Origin: Streptomyces sp. Ag109_O5-10
GTDB taxonomy: Bacteria > Actinomycetota > Actinomycetes > Streptomycetales > Streptomycetaceae
Length of the DNA: 64,000 nt
Direction: 5' to 3'
Assembly: GCF_900105755.1 (NCBI RefSeq)
Contig: NZ_FNTQ01000001.1
Span: 5,022,001 to 5,086,000 of the forward strand
The number at the start of each line of letters is the position of its first letter. Positions within the stretch are counted from its first letter, which is position 1. The notes beneath the pieces are model-generated. The model did not search any database. It was given only the letters and a program-made list of their open reading frames with translations, and was not told the origin of the DNA. Both the position numbers and the translations under genes were made by a program. Below are positions 14,632-22,900 of this stretch, piece by piece.

Positions 14632-15597
14632 ATGAAGAGCCCCCTGCTGTCCCTGCCCGGCGCCGTCCCCGGTGAGGGCGTGGACGAAGGCGTCGCCGCG
14701 CACTACGGCGACCTGTTCCGCGAGCAGCGCGCCCTCGCCGACGGCGCCGGTTTCGTCGACCTCTCCCACCGGGGGGTCGTCACCGTCACCGGCGAGGACC
14801 GTCTCGCCTGGCTGCACCTGCTCCTCACCCAGCACGTCAGCGAGCTGCCCGTCGGCGAGGCCACCGAGGCGCTGATCCTCTCCGCGCACGGCCACATCGA
14901 GCACGCGCTGTACCTGGTCGACGACGGTACGACCGTCTGGGCCCACGTGGAGCCCGGCACCCAGGAGGCGCTGATCGCCTACCTGGAGTCGATGAAGTTC
15001 TTCTACCGGGTGGAGGTCGCCGACCGCACCGCCGACTTCGCGGTCGTCCACCTGCCCGCCGGCTCGATCGCCGAGGCCCCGGAGGGCGCCGTCGTGCGCG
15101 AGACGGCGTACGGGCGTGATCTCTTCCTGCCCCGGGCCGACCTGGAGGCGTACGCGGGGAAGGCGGGCCCGGCTGCCGGGCTGCTCGCCTACGAGGCGCT
15201 GCGCGTCGAGCACCACCGGCCCCGGGTCGGCTTCGAGACCGACCACCGGACCATCCCGCACGAGCTGGGCTGGATCGGCACGGCGGTCCACCTCCAGAAG
15301 GGCTGCTACCGCGGCCAGGAGACCGTGGCCCGGGTACAGAACCTCGGCAAGCCGCCGCGCCGCCTGGTCTTCCTCCACCTGGACGGCAGCGACGTCCACC
15401 TGCCGCCGCACGGTACCGAGATCCGGGTGGCCGACGAGGGCGAGGACGGCCGGCGGGTCGGCGTCGTGACGACGTCGGTGCGCCACTTCGAACTGGGCCC
15501 CGTCGCCCTGGCGTTGGTCAAGCGCAACGTCCCGGCGGACGCCCGCCTGGTGGCGGGGGAGACGGCCGCGGCACAGGAAGTGATCGTCGAGCCGTAG
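14632..15597 (+). CDS. ygfZ: YgfZ/GcvT-type folate-binding protein (Fe-S cluster maintenance)
   Basis: The 321-residue protein contains the YgfZ signature K-G-C-Y-R-G-Q-E-T-V-A-R (about residues 223-234) with its conserved Cys. It shows the GcvT-like fold: an N-terminal domain with FVDLSHRGVVTVTGEDRLAW and a C-terminal beta barrel. YgfZ binds tetrahydrofolate and helps assemble or repair certain Fe-S enzymes. The -10 hexamer TAGGCT (14619-14624) overlaps the nur stop codon and lies 7 nt before ATG, so expression is probably leaderless and independent of nur. Confidence 0.93.
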   Translation: MKSPLLSLPGAVPGEGVDEGVAAHYGDLFREQRALADGAGFVDLSHRGVVTVTGEDRLAWLHLLLTQHVSELPVGEATEALILSAHGHIEHALYLVDDGTTVWAHVEPGTQEALIAYLESMKFFYRVEVADRTADFAVVHLPAGSIAEAPEGAVVRETAYGRDLFLPRADLEAYAGKAGPAAGLLAYEALRVEHHRPRVGFETDHRTIPHELGWIGTAVHLQKGCYRGQETVARVQNLGKPPRRLVFLHLDGSDVHLPPHGTEIRVADEGEDGRRVGVVTTSVRHFELGPVALALVKRNVPADARLVAGETAAAQEVIVEP

Positions 15598-15615
15598 CCC
15601 GCGGCGCCCAGCAAT

Positions 15616-15663
15616 CCCCTCCCTTCGGGCTCTTCGAGCTTTTCGAGGCCTTGGCGGGAGGGG
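15616..15663. terminator. Possible bidirectional terminator between ygfZ and dtd
   Basis: CCCCTCCC (15616-15623) pairs with GGGAGGGG (15656-15663) around a 32-nt loop that holds a smaller CGAG repeat and a TTTT run. It lies between two convergent genes. Confidence 0.4.
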
Positions 15664-15666
15664 GAG

Positions 15667-16092
15667 TCACATCTCCAGCAGGACGGTGAACGGGCCGTCG
15701 TTCGTCAGCGACACCCGCATCTGTGCCCCGAACCGCCCGGTCGCCACGGTCGCCCCCAGCGACCGCAGCTGCGCGACCACCTCGTCCACCAGCGGCTCCG
15801 CCACCGCGCCGGGCGCCGCCGCGTTCCAGGTCGGCCGGCGCCCCTTGCGGGCGTCGCCGTACAGCGTGAACTGGCTGATCACGAGCAGCGGCGCGTCGGC
15901 GTCGCTGCACGACCGCTCGTCCGCCAGCATGCGGATCGACCAGAGCTTCCTGGCGAGTTGGGCCGCCTTCTCCTTGGTGTCCTCATGGGTCACCCCGACG
16001 AGCACGCACAGGCCCTCGCCCTCGATCGCGCCCACCGTCTCGCCGTCCACGACGACGCTCGCGCCGTCCACCCGCTGTACCACCGCTCGCAT
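15667..16092 (-). CDS. dtd: D-aminoacyl-tRNA deacylase
   Basis: The 141-residue protein starts MRAVVQRVDGASVVVDGE and carries both catalytic family motifs, S-Q-F-T-L-Y-G (about residues 77-83) and N-D-G-P-F-T (about 130-135) with the Gly-Pro pair. Dtd hydrolyses D-amino acids, and Gly on tRNA-Ala, from mischarged tRNAs as a homodimer. ATG 16092 gives the canonical N-terminus; an in-frame upstream ATG at 16128 would add a non-conserved extension. Confidence 0.95.
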   Translation of the reverse strand: MRAVVQRVDGASVVVDGETVGAIEGEGLCVLVGVTHEDTKEKAAQLARKLWSIRMLADERSCSDADAPLLVISQFTLYGDARKGRRPTWNAAAPGAVAEPLVDEVVAQLRSLGATVATGRFGAQMRVSLTNDGPFTVLLEM

Positions 16093-16249
16093 GCGCACCA
16101 TCATGCCCGGTGCCCACATGCCCCTCACAGGGGCCCATTATTGATCCTTAACGTCCCAACTAGGGCCGTTCGGGGGCACTCGGTCACATTGCGGCCACTT
16201 GGGGTGACACCATGCTTCCACACGTCGGTCGAGGGGACGGTTGAGACGT

Positions 16250-16843
16250 ATGAGCACACCGAGCACCGGGCGACTGAAGACGCAGGGCACGCAGAGCGTG
16301 CAGAGCCTGCCCCGGCCGCCCGCACAACGCGGCGAGGACATCCCGCTGCCCGCGGAGCCGCCGGAGCACGACCTGGCCCGCCTGAGCCTGCCCGAACTGC
16401 GCGTCCTGCGCCGGGACGCGCAACGCGACGAGGCCGACCTCAGTTACGTACGACGGCTGCTGCAGGGCCGTATCGACATCCTGCGCGCGGAACTGGCCCG
16501 CCGCTCCCCGGCGGGCGCCGCCGCCGTCGTGGACCGGCTCCCGGAGATCCTCACGGACGCCCCGGCCCGCCACCGTTCCTCGGCCCGCCACGTCACGCTG
16601 GGCACCCCGCACAACGAGGAGTACGGCAGGCTGGCGGCCGACATGCTGGCCGAGGTCGAACTCTCCGACCTGGAGGCCCGCACGGACATGGAACTGAACA
16701 CGGCGATGGGCCGTTTGGTCCGCTACGAGCAGGAGGTGTCCCGGCGAAGGCAGCGCCTGCAGCGGACGGCCGACGATTCGAGCGGCGAGATCACCCGCAG
16801 GTACCGGGAGGGCGAAGCCCAGGTCGACGATCTGCTGACGTAG
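16250..16843 (+). CDS. rsiG: RsiG, c-di-GMP-binding anti-sigma factor for WhiG
   Basis: The 197-residue protein is largely helical. It contains the RsiG signature E(x3)S(x2)R(x3)Q(x3)D twice: once at E61/S65/R68/Q72/D76 and again at E160/S164/R167/Q171/D175. These are the two halves of the antiparallel coiled coil that bind a c-di-GMP dimer in S. venezuelae RsiG. Loaded with c-di-GMP, RsiG sequesters WhiG and holds back sporulation. ATG 16250 follows GAGGGG with normal spacing. The N-terminal 40 residues are low-complexity. It stands alone between dtd and an acetyltransferase gene. Confidence 0.93.
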   Translation: MSTPSTGRLKTQGTQSVQSLPRPPAQRGEDIPLPAEPPEHDLARLSLPELRVLRRDAQRDEADLSYVRRLLQGRIDILRAELARRSPAGAAAVVDRLPEILTDAPARHRSSARHVTLGTPHNEEYGRLAADMLAEVELSDLEARTDMELNTAMGRLVRYEQEVSRRRQRLQRTADDSSGEITRRYREGEAQVDDLLT

Positions 16844-16944
16844 GGGCCTCGTCCTGGAGCGCGGCCGGCCGCGCGCTCGGCCCCCGTGCGCCCGCGGCCA
16901 AAAAATTGTCGGCAACACCCCCGAAACACACCTACCGTGCTGTC

Positions 16945-18189
16945 ATGACTGACGCCGTCGAAGTCCGCCCCGTCACCGAACCCGAGCTCGCCGACTGGCA
17001 CCGCGCCGTGTCCACCGGCTTCCTCCAGAGGCCCACCCTCTCGGCCGAGCAACTGGACGCCCGCCGCCGGCAGTTCGTGCCGGGCAGACTCCTGGGCGCC
17101 TTCGACGGCCCCCGTTGCGTCGCGACGTTCCGCTCCTTCGACCAGGAGCTGACCGCGGTCGGCGGCGGGATCCTGCCCGCCGACGCCGTCTCCAGCGTCA
17201 CGGTCACCGCGACCCACCGCCGCCGCGGCCTGCTCACCCGCATGATGAGCCAGGACCTGGCCGCGGCGAAGGAGCGCGGAGACGTGGTGGCGACCCTGAT
17301 CGCCGCCGAGTACCGGATCTACGGCCGCTACGGCTTCGGCCCGGCGACCACGCTCACGGAGTGGACGGTCGAGGTCCCGCGGGCCGGCCTGGACCCGCGC
17401 TGGGCGCGCCCCGAGGACGGCGGCCGGATCGACCTCGTCGACGGCGAGGACATCCGCAAGCTCGGCCCCGACCTGCACGAACGCGTCCGCCGCAGCACCC
17501 CGGGCGCGGTCAGCCGCAGCGAGTTGTGGTGGCAGTTGCGCACCGGCGCCGTCCGTTTCGAGGACGACTGGAAGGAGCCCTACTTCGCGGTGTACCGCTC
17601 GGCGGCCGGCGAGGTGGAGGGCATGGCGGCGTACGCGTCGGACGACAACTGGCAGGGCAAGCAGCCGTACAACACCGCCGACGTGCACTGGCTGCTCGGC
17701 GCGACCCCGGCGGCGGAGCGGGCGCTGTGGCACTACCTGTGCTCGATCGACTGGATCACCCGGGTGAAGAGCGGCTGGCGGTCGCCGGACGACCTGCTGC
17801 CGCACTACCTGCCCGACCCGCGGGCCGCGCGGGTCACCAACCAGGCGGACTGGCTGTGGGTGCGGATCCTGGACGTCGTACGGGCCCTGGAGGCGCGGAC
17901 GTACGACAGGGCGGGGACGCTGGTCCTGGAGGTGGTGGATCGGCAGGGACTGGCCGGCGGCCGGTTCCGGCTGGACGCCTCCCCCGATGGGGCGTCCTGC
18001 ACCCCGACCACCGACAGCCCCGACCTCGCCCTCGACATCGCCGAGCTGGCGAGCGTCTGGCTCGGTGACCAGTCCGTGGCGCGGTTGCACGCCCTCGGAC
18101 GGGTCCAGGAAGAGCGAGTGGGCGCCGCCCGGGAGGCCGACGCCCTGCTGCGCGCGTCCGGGCGTCCTTGGTGCCCGGACATCTTCTGA
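16945..18189 (+). CDS. Eis-type GNAT acetyltransferase
   Basis: The 414-residue protein has the Eis layout. An N-terminal GNAT domain has the acetyl-CoA loop VTVTATHRRRGLLTRMM (about residues 91-107). A second GNAT-like domain and a C-terminal sterol-carrier-like domain (GRFRLDASPDGASCTPTTDS, LALDIAELASVWLGDQS) follow. The C-terminal Phe that serves as catalytic base in Eis proteins is present (DIF end). M. tuberculosis Eis acetylates aminoglycosides at several amines; the substrate here is unknown. A TACCGT hexamer (16933-16938) 6 nt before ATG suggests a leaderless mRNA. Confidence 0.9.
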   Translation: MTDAVEVRPVTEPELADWHRAVSTGFLQRPTLSAEQLDARRRQFVPGRLLGAFDGPRCVATFRSFDQELTAVGGGILPADAVSSVTVTATHRRRGLLTRMMSQDLAAAKERGDVVATLIAAEYRIYGRYGFGPATTLTEWTVEVPRAGLDPRWARPEDGGRIDLVDGEDIRKLGPDLHERVRRSTPGAVSRSELWWQLRTGAVRFEDDWKEPYFAVYRSAAGEVEGMAAYASDDNWQGKQPYNTADVHWLLGATPAAERALWHYLCSIDWITRVKSGWRSPDDLLPHYLPDPRAARVTNQADWLWVRILDVVRALEARTYDRAGTLVLEVVDRQGLAGGRFRLDASPDGASCTPTTDSPDLALDIAELASVWLGDQSVARLHALGRVQEERVGAAREADALLRASGRPWCPDIF

Positions 18190-18567
18190 GGCGCTCCTTC
18201 CTCCCGGGGACGGTGCCTGAATCACCTGTGTTCACTTGGACTGTGCTGTTGTGACTGTGCTGTGCAGTGCTGCTCATCCGTAGCGAGCTGTGAAGTTGTG
18301 GCTGTGCGGGTCTGCCTGTGTTCGGTTGTCGGTGTTCAGTTGTGACTGTGCTGCTCGTGCTGGCCGCGCGCCCCGACGGCCGGCCCAGGTGGACCGGGCT
18401 CCCGGCTCCCCTCCGGAAGGGAACCCGGATGGCCAACCGCCGAGGAAGTATGACCATGTTGCAGGAGTTGGTGACCAACTCAAAAGTACTTATCTCCACT
18501 TGGATGCGACTCATAACCACCTTCCCGTGAACTGCCGAAAGATGGCGGGAAGTTGTACTGTTTGTCC
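18190..18567. other. Intergenic region with GT-rich imperfect repeats and the devE promoter
   Basis: About 380 bp without a supported gene. The first part (18220-18360) is GT-rich with imperfect repeats of TTGTGACTGTGCTG and GTGTTCA, unusual for this genome. The second part holds the GntR operator at 18466-18480 and the devE -10 hexamer TACTGT at 18556-18561. Confidence 0.6.
18466..18480. promoter_or_regulatory. DevA/DevE-type GntR operator AGTTGGTGACCAACT
   Basis: Perfect 7-bp arms (AGTTGGT/ACCAACT) flank one central base. The identical 15-mer is present upstream of devA at 19738-19752. It lies about 100 bp before the devE start. The sharing implies that the two paralogues control themselves or each other; DevA is known to bind its own promoter in S. 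coelicolor. Confidence 0.75.
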
Positions 18568-19482
18568 GTGGAGCCGGAACACGCCTCCGTCAATGGGCGG
18601 AAGAGGCCACAGCGGCCTCAGTCGTCACACCACGAGGTGGCCGACGAACTGCGCACCCGGATCAGGTCCGGGGTGCTGCGGCCGGGCCAGCGCATGCCCA
18701 CGCAGGCCAAACTGGCCGACGAGTTCGGTGTCGAGCGCGGGGCGGTGCGGCAGGCGCTGCGCATCCTGCAGTCGGAGCACCTGCTCACCAACGTGTCGAA
18801 GGGCGCTCCGGCGACGGTGGCCCCGGGTCCGGGCCCGGTACGGTTCGCCCCGGGCCCGGAGGCGCCGCCGCAGCCGACCATGGTGGCCCTCACCCCGCGC
18901 ATAGAGGCGGCCTTCGCGGCCTCGCACGTGAGGATCGACGCGCTCTGCCTGACCTCGGTCTCGCTCAACCTGGCGCTCGGCGGGCCGCTGCGGCTCATCC
19001 ACGCGGGGCGGCTGGAACCGGCCAAGATCGACGTCCGGGTCCTGCTGCCGAGCCGGGACATCGATCTCGCGTTCCCGACGGCGGTGGCGGCCGACGCCTC
19101 GGCCGAGGACGCGGTGCACGACCGCTGGCTGGCCCAGCGCAACGCACAGGGCCAGGTGCTGCGGCACAACCTGCTGGCGCTGCGCGCCACGCACGGCATC
19201 GACGTGCACGTCACCTTCCGGGCGCTGCCCTTCACCCCGCCGGTCAAGCTGTACCTGCTCAACGGGGCGGAGGCGCTGTTCGCGTACTACACGCTGGGGC
19301 GCCACGAGCGGGAGATCGACCACGCGCACCTGCAGACGTACGACGCCGAGGGCACGCGGTCGATGCTCTTCGCCTTCGAACAGGGCGCGGGGCTGCGGGA
19401 CACCGCGTTCGTGGACCAGTCCACACGGTGGTTCGACGCCCTGTGGGAGACGATCAGTTCGGAGCTGCACCTGACTGCCTAG
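18568..19482 (+). CDS. devE: DevE-like GntR-family developmental regulator
   Basis: The 304-residue protein has a GntR winged HTH at residues about 25-90 (VADELRTRIRSGVLRPGQRM, KLADEFGVERGAVRQALRIL). The C-terminal domain (about 115-304) shares VRVLLPSR, VTFRALPFTPPVKLYLLN and AEALFAYYT with devA downstream. It corresponds to S. coelicolor SCO4188 (devE), the paralogue of devA. GTG 18568 is chosen because TACTGT lies exactly 6 nt upstream with no ribosome binding site, the same arrangement as devA. The operator palindrome is about 90-100 bp upstream. Confidence 0.88.
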   Translation: MEPEHASVNGRKRPQRPQSSHHEVADELRTRIRSGVLRPGQRMPTQAKLADEFGVERGAVRQALRILQSEHLLTNVSKGAPATVAPGPGPVRFAPGPEAPPQPTMVALTPRIEAAFAASHVRIDALCLTSVSLNLALGGPLRLIHAGRLEPAKIDVRVLLPSRDIDLAFPTAVAADASAEDAVHDRWLAQRNAQGQVLRHNLLALRATHGIDVHVTFRALPFTPPVKLYLLNGAEALFAYYTLGRHEREIDHAHLQTYDAEGTRSMLFAFEQGAGLRDTAFVDQSTRWFDALWETISSELHLTA

Positions 19483-19497
19483 GACCGCCCCTGGTTC

Positions 19498-19689
19498 CTA
19501 CAGGGCCGGGCCGGCGAGCATCAGGGCGAGCAGGACGGCGCCGGCGGAGCTGAACGCCGGGCTCTTGGCCTTGATGCCCACGGTGAGCAACAGCAGGCCG
19601 ATAATGCCGGTGGCACCGTACTTCGACTGGACCATCTGCTCGAAGCCGATGACGAAGACGGCGGAGAGGAGAGCGAGGGCGGCAGGCAT
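19498..19689 (-). CDS. 63-residue two-segment membrane protein
   Basis: The protein starts MPAALALLSAVFVIGFEQMV and has two or three hydrophobic stretches (about residues 3-16, 24-38, 44-61) separated by short polar turns (QSKYGATG, GIKAKSP). ATG 19689 follows GGGGGACCC on the minus strand; a longer in-frame extension would run into the devA operator. It sits between devE and devA on the opposite strand, corresponding to the small gene at that position in S. coelicolor. Its promoter shares the devA operator region, so DevA may regulate it. Function unknown. Confidence 0.75.
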   Translation of the reverse strand: MPAALALLSAVFVIGFEQMVQSKYGATGIIGLLLLTVGIKAKSPAFSSAGAVLLALMLAGPAL

Positions 19690-19737
19690 GGTGGGTCCCC
19701 CATCAGTCGGGAAGCAAGGCTTCCGCCAACTCAACCA

Positions 19738-19752
19738 AGTTGGTGACCAACT
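19738..19752. promoter_or_regulatory. devA operator AGTTGGTGACCAACT
   Basis: Identical to the site upstream of devE. A second imperfect copy, GTTGGTCACTAC, lies 19 bp further on (19771-19782). The sites lie between the divergent small membrane gene and devA, and fit the known autorepression of devA. Confidence 0.75.
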
Positions 19753-19839
19753 CTGGTTAAGTTGTCCCCGGTTGGTCACTACTTATAAACAACCTTCAAA
19801 CAACTCCCGGTAGATGGATCAAAGTTGTAGCGTTTGGTC

Positions 19840-20703
19840 GTGACTCAGGAGAACGTGGCAGTGAACGCCGGCAGCACACCTCAGGAGATCGCCGACACCC
19901 TGCGGCAGCGCATCCGCTCGGGCGACCTCAAGGCCGGCGACCGCCTGCCCACCCAGGCCGAGCTGGCCGAGGCCTTCGGCGTGGAGCGGGGGACCGTACG
20001 CCAGGCCGTGCGGGCGCTGCAGGACGACGGTTACCTCGTCGACGTCGGCAAGGGCAGCCCGCCGCGCATCGCCGAGCAGCGGCCCGTCGCGCTGGACGAG
20101 CCCCAGCCGACGATGGTCGGCCTCGGCCCCCGCATGACCGAGGCGTTCGCGGCCGACCACGTCCGTATCGACGCCGCCTGCCTGACCGCCCAGAGCCTGC
20201 TGCCGGCGCTCGCCGAGCCCCTGCGCCTGATCCACGAGGGGCGGATCCGCCCCGACCGCATCGACGTCCGCGTCCTGCTCCCCAGCCGGAACATCCCCCT
20301 CGCCTTCCCGACGGCCGTCGACGGCGACGACGACACGGTCCACAACCGCTGGCTCGGCATGCGCAACGCCCAGGGCCAGGTTCTCCAGTACAACCTCCAG
20401 GGCCTGCGCTCCACCCACAAGATCGACGTGAACGTCACCTTCCGGGCCCTGCCGTTCACCCCGCCGATCAAGCTGTACCTGCTCAACGACGCCGAGGCGC
20501 TGTTCGCGTACTACACGGTCACCCGCCGCGAGGAGCAGACGGAGGAGGGCCTGCTCGACATGTACGACGCCGTCGGCTCGGAGTCCCTCCTCTTCTCCTT
20601 CGAGAAGCGAGCCGGCCAACGGGACGCCGCGTTCGTGGAGCAATCGCAGAAGTGGTTCAACGCCCTCTGGGAAACCATCACGACGGACCTGACACTCTCT
20701 TAG
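19840..20703 (+). CDS. devA: DevA GntR-family developmental regulator
   Basis: The 287-residue protein has an N-terminal GntR HTH (QEIADTLRQRIRSGDLKAGD, ELAEAFGVERGTVRQAVRAL) and a C-terminal effector domain of about 190 residues with IDVRVLLPSRNIPLAFPTAV and VTFRALPFTPPIKLYLLN. It matches DevA of S. coelicolor (SCO4190), needed for normal aerial hyphae and spore septation and known to repress itself and to form an operon with devB. GTG 19840 is supported by TAGCGT 6 nt upstream (leaderless). The stop TAG shares its G with the devB GTG start. Confidence 0.92.
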   Translation: MTQENVAVNAGSTPQEIADTLRQRIRSGDLKAGDRLPTQAELAEAFGVERGTVRQAVRALQDDGYLVDVGKGSPPRIAEQRPVALDEPQPTMVGLGPRMTEAFAADHVRIDAACLTAQSLLPALAEPLRLIHEGRIRPDRIDVRVLLPSRNIPLAFPTAVDGDDDTVHNRWLGMRNAQGQVLQYNLQGLRSTHKIDVNVTFRALPFTPPIKLYLLNDAEALFAYYTVTRREEQTEEGLLDMYDAVGSESLLFSFEKRAGQRDAAFVEQSQKWFNALWETITTDLTLS

Positions 20704-21446
20704 TGACTTCTGATACGAGGCAGACTGAACCGGCGGCAGCCAAGAGCAGGAACACGACCGAAGAGATCGCGGAACTGGTCAGAAGCGCCAGTGTCGTCCT
20801 CTGGGACTTCGACGGGCCGATCTGCCGCCTGTTCGCGGGACACTCGGCGGCCGGAGTGGCCGGTGAACTGGTCGACTGGCTGGCGGTCCGGGGCCTGCAC
20901 GGCCTGGTCACGGAGGCGGAGCGGGCCTCCCTCGACCCGCACCTCGTGCTGCGCGCCGTGGACCGCCGGCACCCCGGCAGCGACCTGGTCGCGGAGCTGG
21001 AGGAACGTCTCACCAAAGAGGAGCTGCGGGCCACGTCGACGGCGATGCCCACGGCGTTCGCGGACATCCTCATCCAGACGTGGCGGGCACGGGGCGCGCG
21101 CATGGCGGTCACCACCAACAACTCCCCCCGGGTGGTCCGCGCCTACCTCGACGACCGCGCCCTGACCTCCTGCTTCGCCCCGCACATCTACGGCCGCACC
21201 CAGGACCTGCACCGCCTCAAACCGGACCCGCACTGCCTCAACCGCGCCCTCAGCGCGATGGGCGCCGCCCCCGGCGCGGCCCTGATGATCGGCGACTCGC
21301 CGACGGACTACCAGGCGGCCCGCACGGCGGGCGTCCCCTTTCTCGGCTACGCGCGTAACGCACGGAAAGCCAAGCTCCTGACGGAGGCCGGCGCGGAGTA
21401 CGTGGTGGGGTCCTTGTGGCCGCTGCTGGAGACCCTCCGGCACTAG
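20703..21446 (+). CDS. devB: DevB HAD-superfamily hydrolase
   Basis: The 247-residue protein has the HAD motifs: nucleophile motif D-F-D-G-P-I-C (about residues 35-41), T-T-N-N-S (motif II), K-P-D-P (motif III Lys) and G-D-S-P-T-D (motif IV acids). The cap between motifs I and II is alpha-helical as in phosphoglycolate phosphatase relatives. S. coelicolor devB is co-transcribed with devA and needed for aerial growth; the substrate is unknown. The GTG start overlaps the devA stop by one base. Confidence 0.92.
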   Translation: MTSDTRQTEPAAAKSRNTTEEIAELVRSASVVLWDFDGPICRLFAGHSAAGVAGELVDWLAVRGLHGLVTEAERASLDPHLVLRAVDRRHPGSDLVAELEERLTKEELRATSTAMPTAFADILIQTWRARGARMAVTTNNSPRVVRAYLDDRALTSCFAPHIYGRTQDLHRLKPDPHCLNRALSAMGAAPGAALMIGDSPTDYQAARTAGVPFLGYARNARKAKLLTEAGAEYVVGSLWPLLETLRH

Positions 21447-21597
21447 GGGGCGCCGGGCGCAGCCGTCGGGGGGCGGTGCGCCCGTGGCGCCGGGCCGTCA
21501 GGATCCCGATCACCCCGCCGATCACACTCGACACGGAGACGGCCAGTTGCACCAGGTCGTCGATCCGCACCGTGACCCCGAATACCCGTAACTCCAT
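21250..21597 (-). CDS. Doubtful small membrane protein, 3' part antisense to devB
   Basis: ATG 21597 opens a frame starting MELRVFGVTVRIDDLVQLAV with one clear membrane helix (LVQLAVSVSSVIGGVIGIL). Third codon positions are GC-rich, and GGGGGCGGG lies before the start. However, the frame has no stop until 21250 and so runs nearly 200 bp antisense into devB, where its composition looks non-coding (Arg/Pro/Ser-rich). The first 50 codons may be a real gene whose stop was lost. Confidence 0.3.
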   Translation of the reverse strand: MELRVFGVTVRIDDLVQLAVSVSSVIGGVIGILTARRHGRTAPRRLRPAPPSAGGSPAAATRTPPRTPRRPPSGAWLSVRYARSRERGRPPCGPPGSPSASRRSSGPRRGRRPSR

Positions 21598-21773
21598 GGC
21601 GCCCGCCCCCTGCACCCTCTGGTCGACCGTGCAGCACCCGGGCTCACCTGCCTGGTTGCCGGTCAATTTCAGGCATGCCCAGGCAGGTAGATCCGTTAAC
21701 CGGTGCGGTCCATGACTCTTTCTGTATGGACTGTGCGTGTTTGCCGTGGAGTTGGGAGAGGAAAGTTCGCTGT

Positions 21774-22646
21774 ATGGCGGCCAGGCAGGCGCATGACGGT
21801 GGTGGCAGGGCGTTCCGGCAGGTCTCCGAGGCGCTGCGGACCCGGATGGTGGACGGGACGTATCCGCTGGGCGCCGAACTGCCCGCGCAGGGCAAGCTGG
21901 CCAAGGAGTTCGGCGTCTCCCGTGACACCGTGCAGCGAGTGGTGCGCGAGCTGGGCAACGAGGGATGGATCGAGTCCCGCCAGGGCAGCCCGGCGCGGGT
22001 CGTCAAGATCCAGCGGGTGCAGTCCACCACGGCGAAGGCCACCAGGTCACGCCAGGCGATGACGCTGCAGCCGCTGATCAGCGAGGCGTTCGAGCAGCCC
22101 GAGGTCTCCCTGGACGTCTTCACGTTGACCTCGGAGTCCCTCGACACCCACATCCGGCTCCAGGCGGAGCGGATCCGGGCCGGTCTCATCGCGCCCAGCA
22201 GCATCGTCGTGCGGATGCTGCTGCCTGATCCCCAGCTCGACCTGCCGTACCCCGTGGTCAGGCAGGACAGGGACGATCCGCGCCTGCGGGAGCGGCTGCG
22301 CGCCATCACCGACCGGCACACGGAATCCCTGCGCACCGCACTGCGGGACCTGCAGGCCGAGAAGCTGGTGCCGTCCGTCGACGTACAGGTCAGGCATGTG
22401 CGGCTGGCTCCGGCCTTCAAGCTCTACGTCATCAACAGGACAGAGGTTCTGCACGCCCTCTACGAGGTCATCGGGCGGCCCATCATTCTGGCCACCGGCG
22501 AGGAGATCGACGCGCTCGACGTGTTGGGGCTGGGCGCAATGCTGACGCATCACGTGGAGGACGCCGACCCGGACTCGCCGGGATCGGTCTTCGTGCTGAA
22601 GATGCGGTCCTGGTTCGAGTCGGTTTGGAACCTGCTCGCCGAGTAG
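21774..22646 (+). CDS. Third DevA-like GntR-family regulator
   Basis: The 290-residue protein has a GntR HTH at about residues 14-75 (VSEALRTRMVDGTYPLGAEL, LAKEFGVSRDTVQRVVRELG). Its C-terminal domain is related to that of DevA/DevE (ISEAFEQPEVSLDVFTLTSE, VVRMLLPDP, FKLYVINRTEVLHALYEV). The match to the membrane protein at 25196 is even closer. ATG 21774 follows GGGAGAGG; a longer start at ATG 21726 is possible. It precedes the double-kinase gene by 254 bp on the same strand and probably regulates it. Confidence 0.88.
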   Translation: MAARQAHDGGGRAFRQVSEALRTRMVDGTYPLGAELPAQGKLAKEFGVSRDTVQRVVRELGNEGWIESRQGSPARVVKIQRVQSTTAKATRSRQAMTLQPLISEAFEQPEVSLDVFTLTSESLDTHIRLQAERIRAGLIAPSSIVVRMLLPDPQLDLPYPVVRQDRDDPRLRERLRAITDRHTESLRTALRDLQAEKLVPSVDVQVRHVRLAPAFKLYVINRTEVLHALYEVIGRPIILATGEEIDALDVLGLGAMLTHHVEDADPDSPGSVFVLKMRSWFESVWNLLAE

Positions 22647-22900
22647 CGCTTCTGTCGGGTCCTGGACGGACCGAGGTGAGGACAAGCCAGGTGCGCTAGC
22701 ATGCCCGCATTATCTGAGCAACCGCTCCGGTTCCTACGTATGAGAAGGTCAACCACACCGATCTCAGAACGACCTGACGCAGCGGGGCACCAGACCCACC
22801 CGTTGTGGCTACTCGATTGCGCCTCTGGTCGTGCGGACAGTTCGCCGCGTTTACCGTTTGCCGTACCTTCCAGCCAGCGCTAGCAATCCCGGAGCGGCCA

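Noticed and set aside
15958..16944. A long N-terminal extension of the Eis-type acetyltransferase
   Set aside because: The open frame continues upstream only because it is an offset frame of dtd and rsiG; the protein family starts at ATG 16945, where a leaderless -10 hexamer is correctly spaced.
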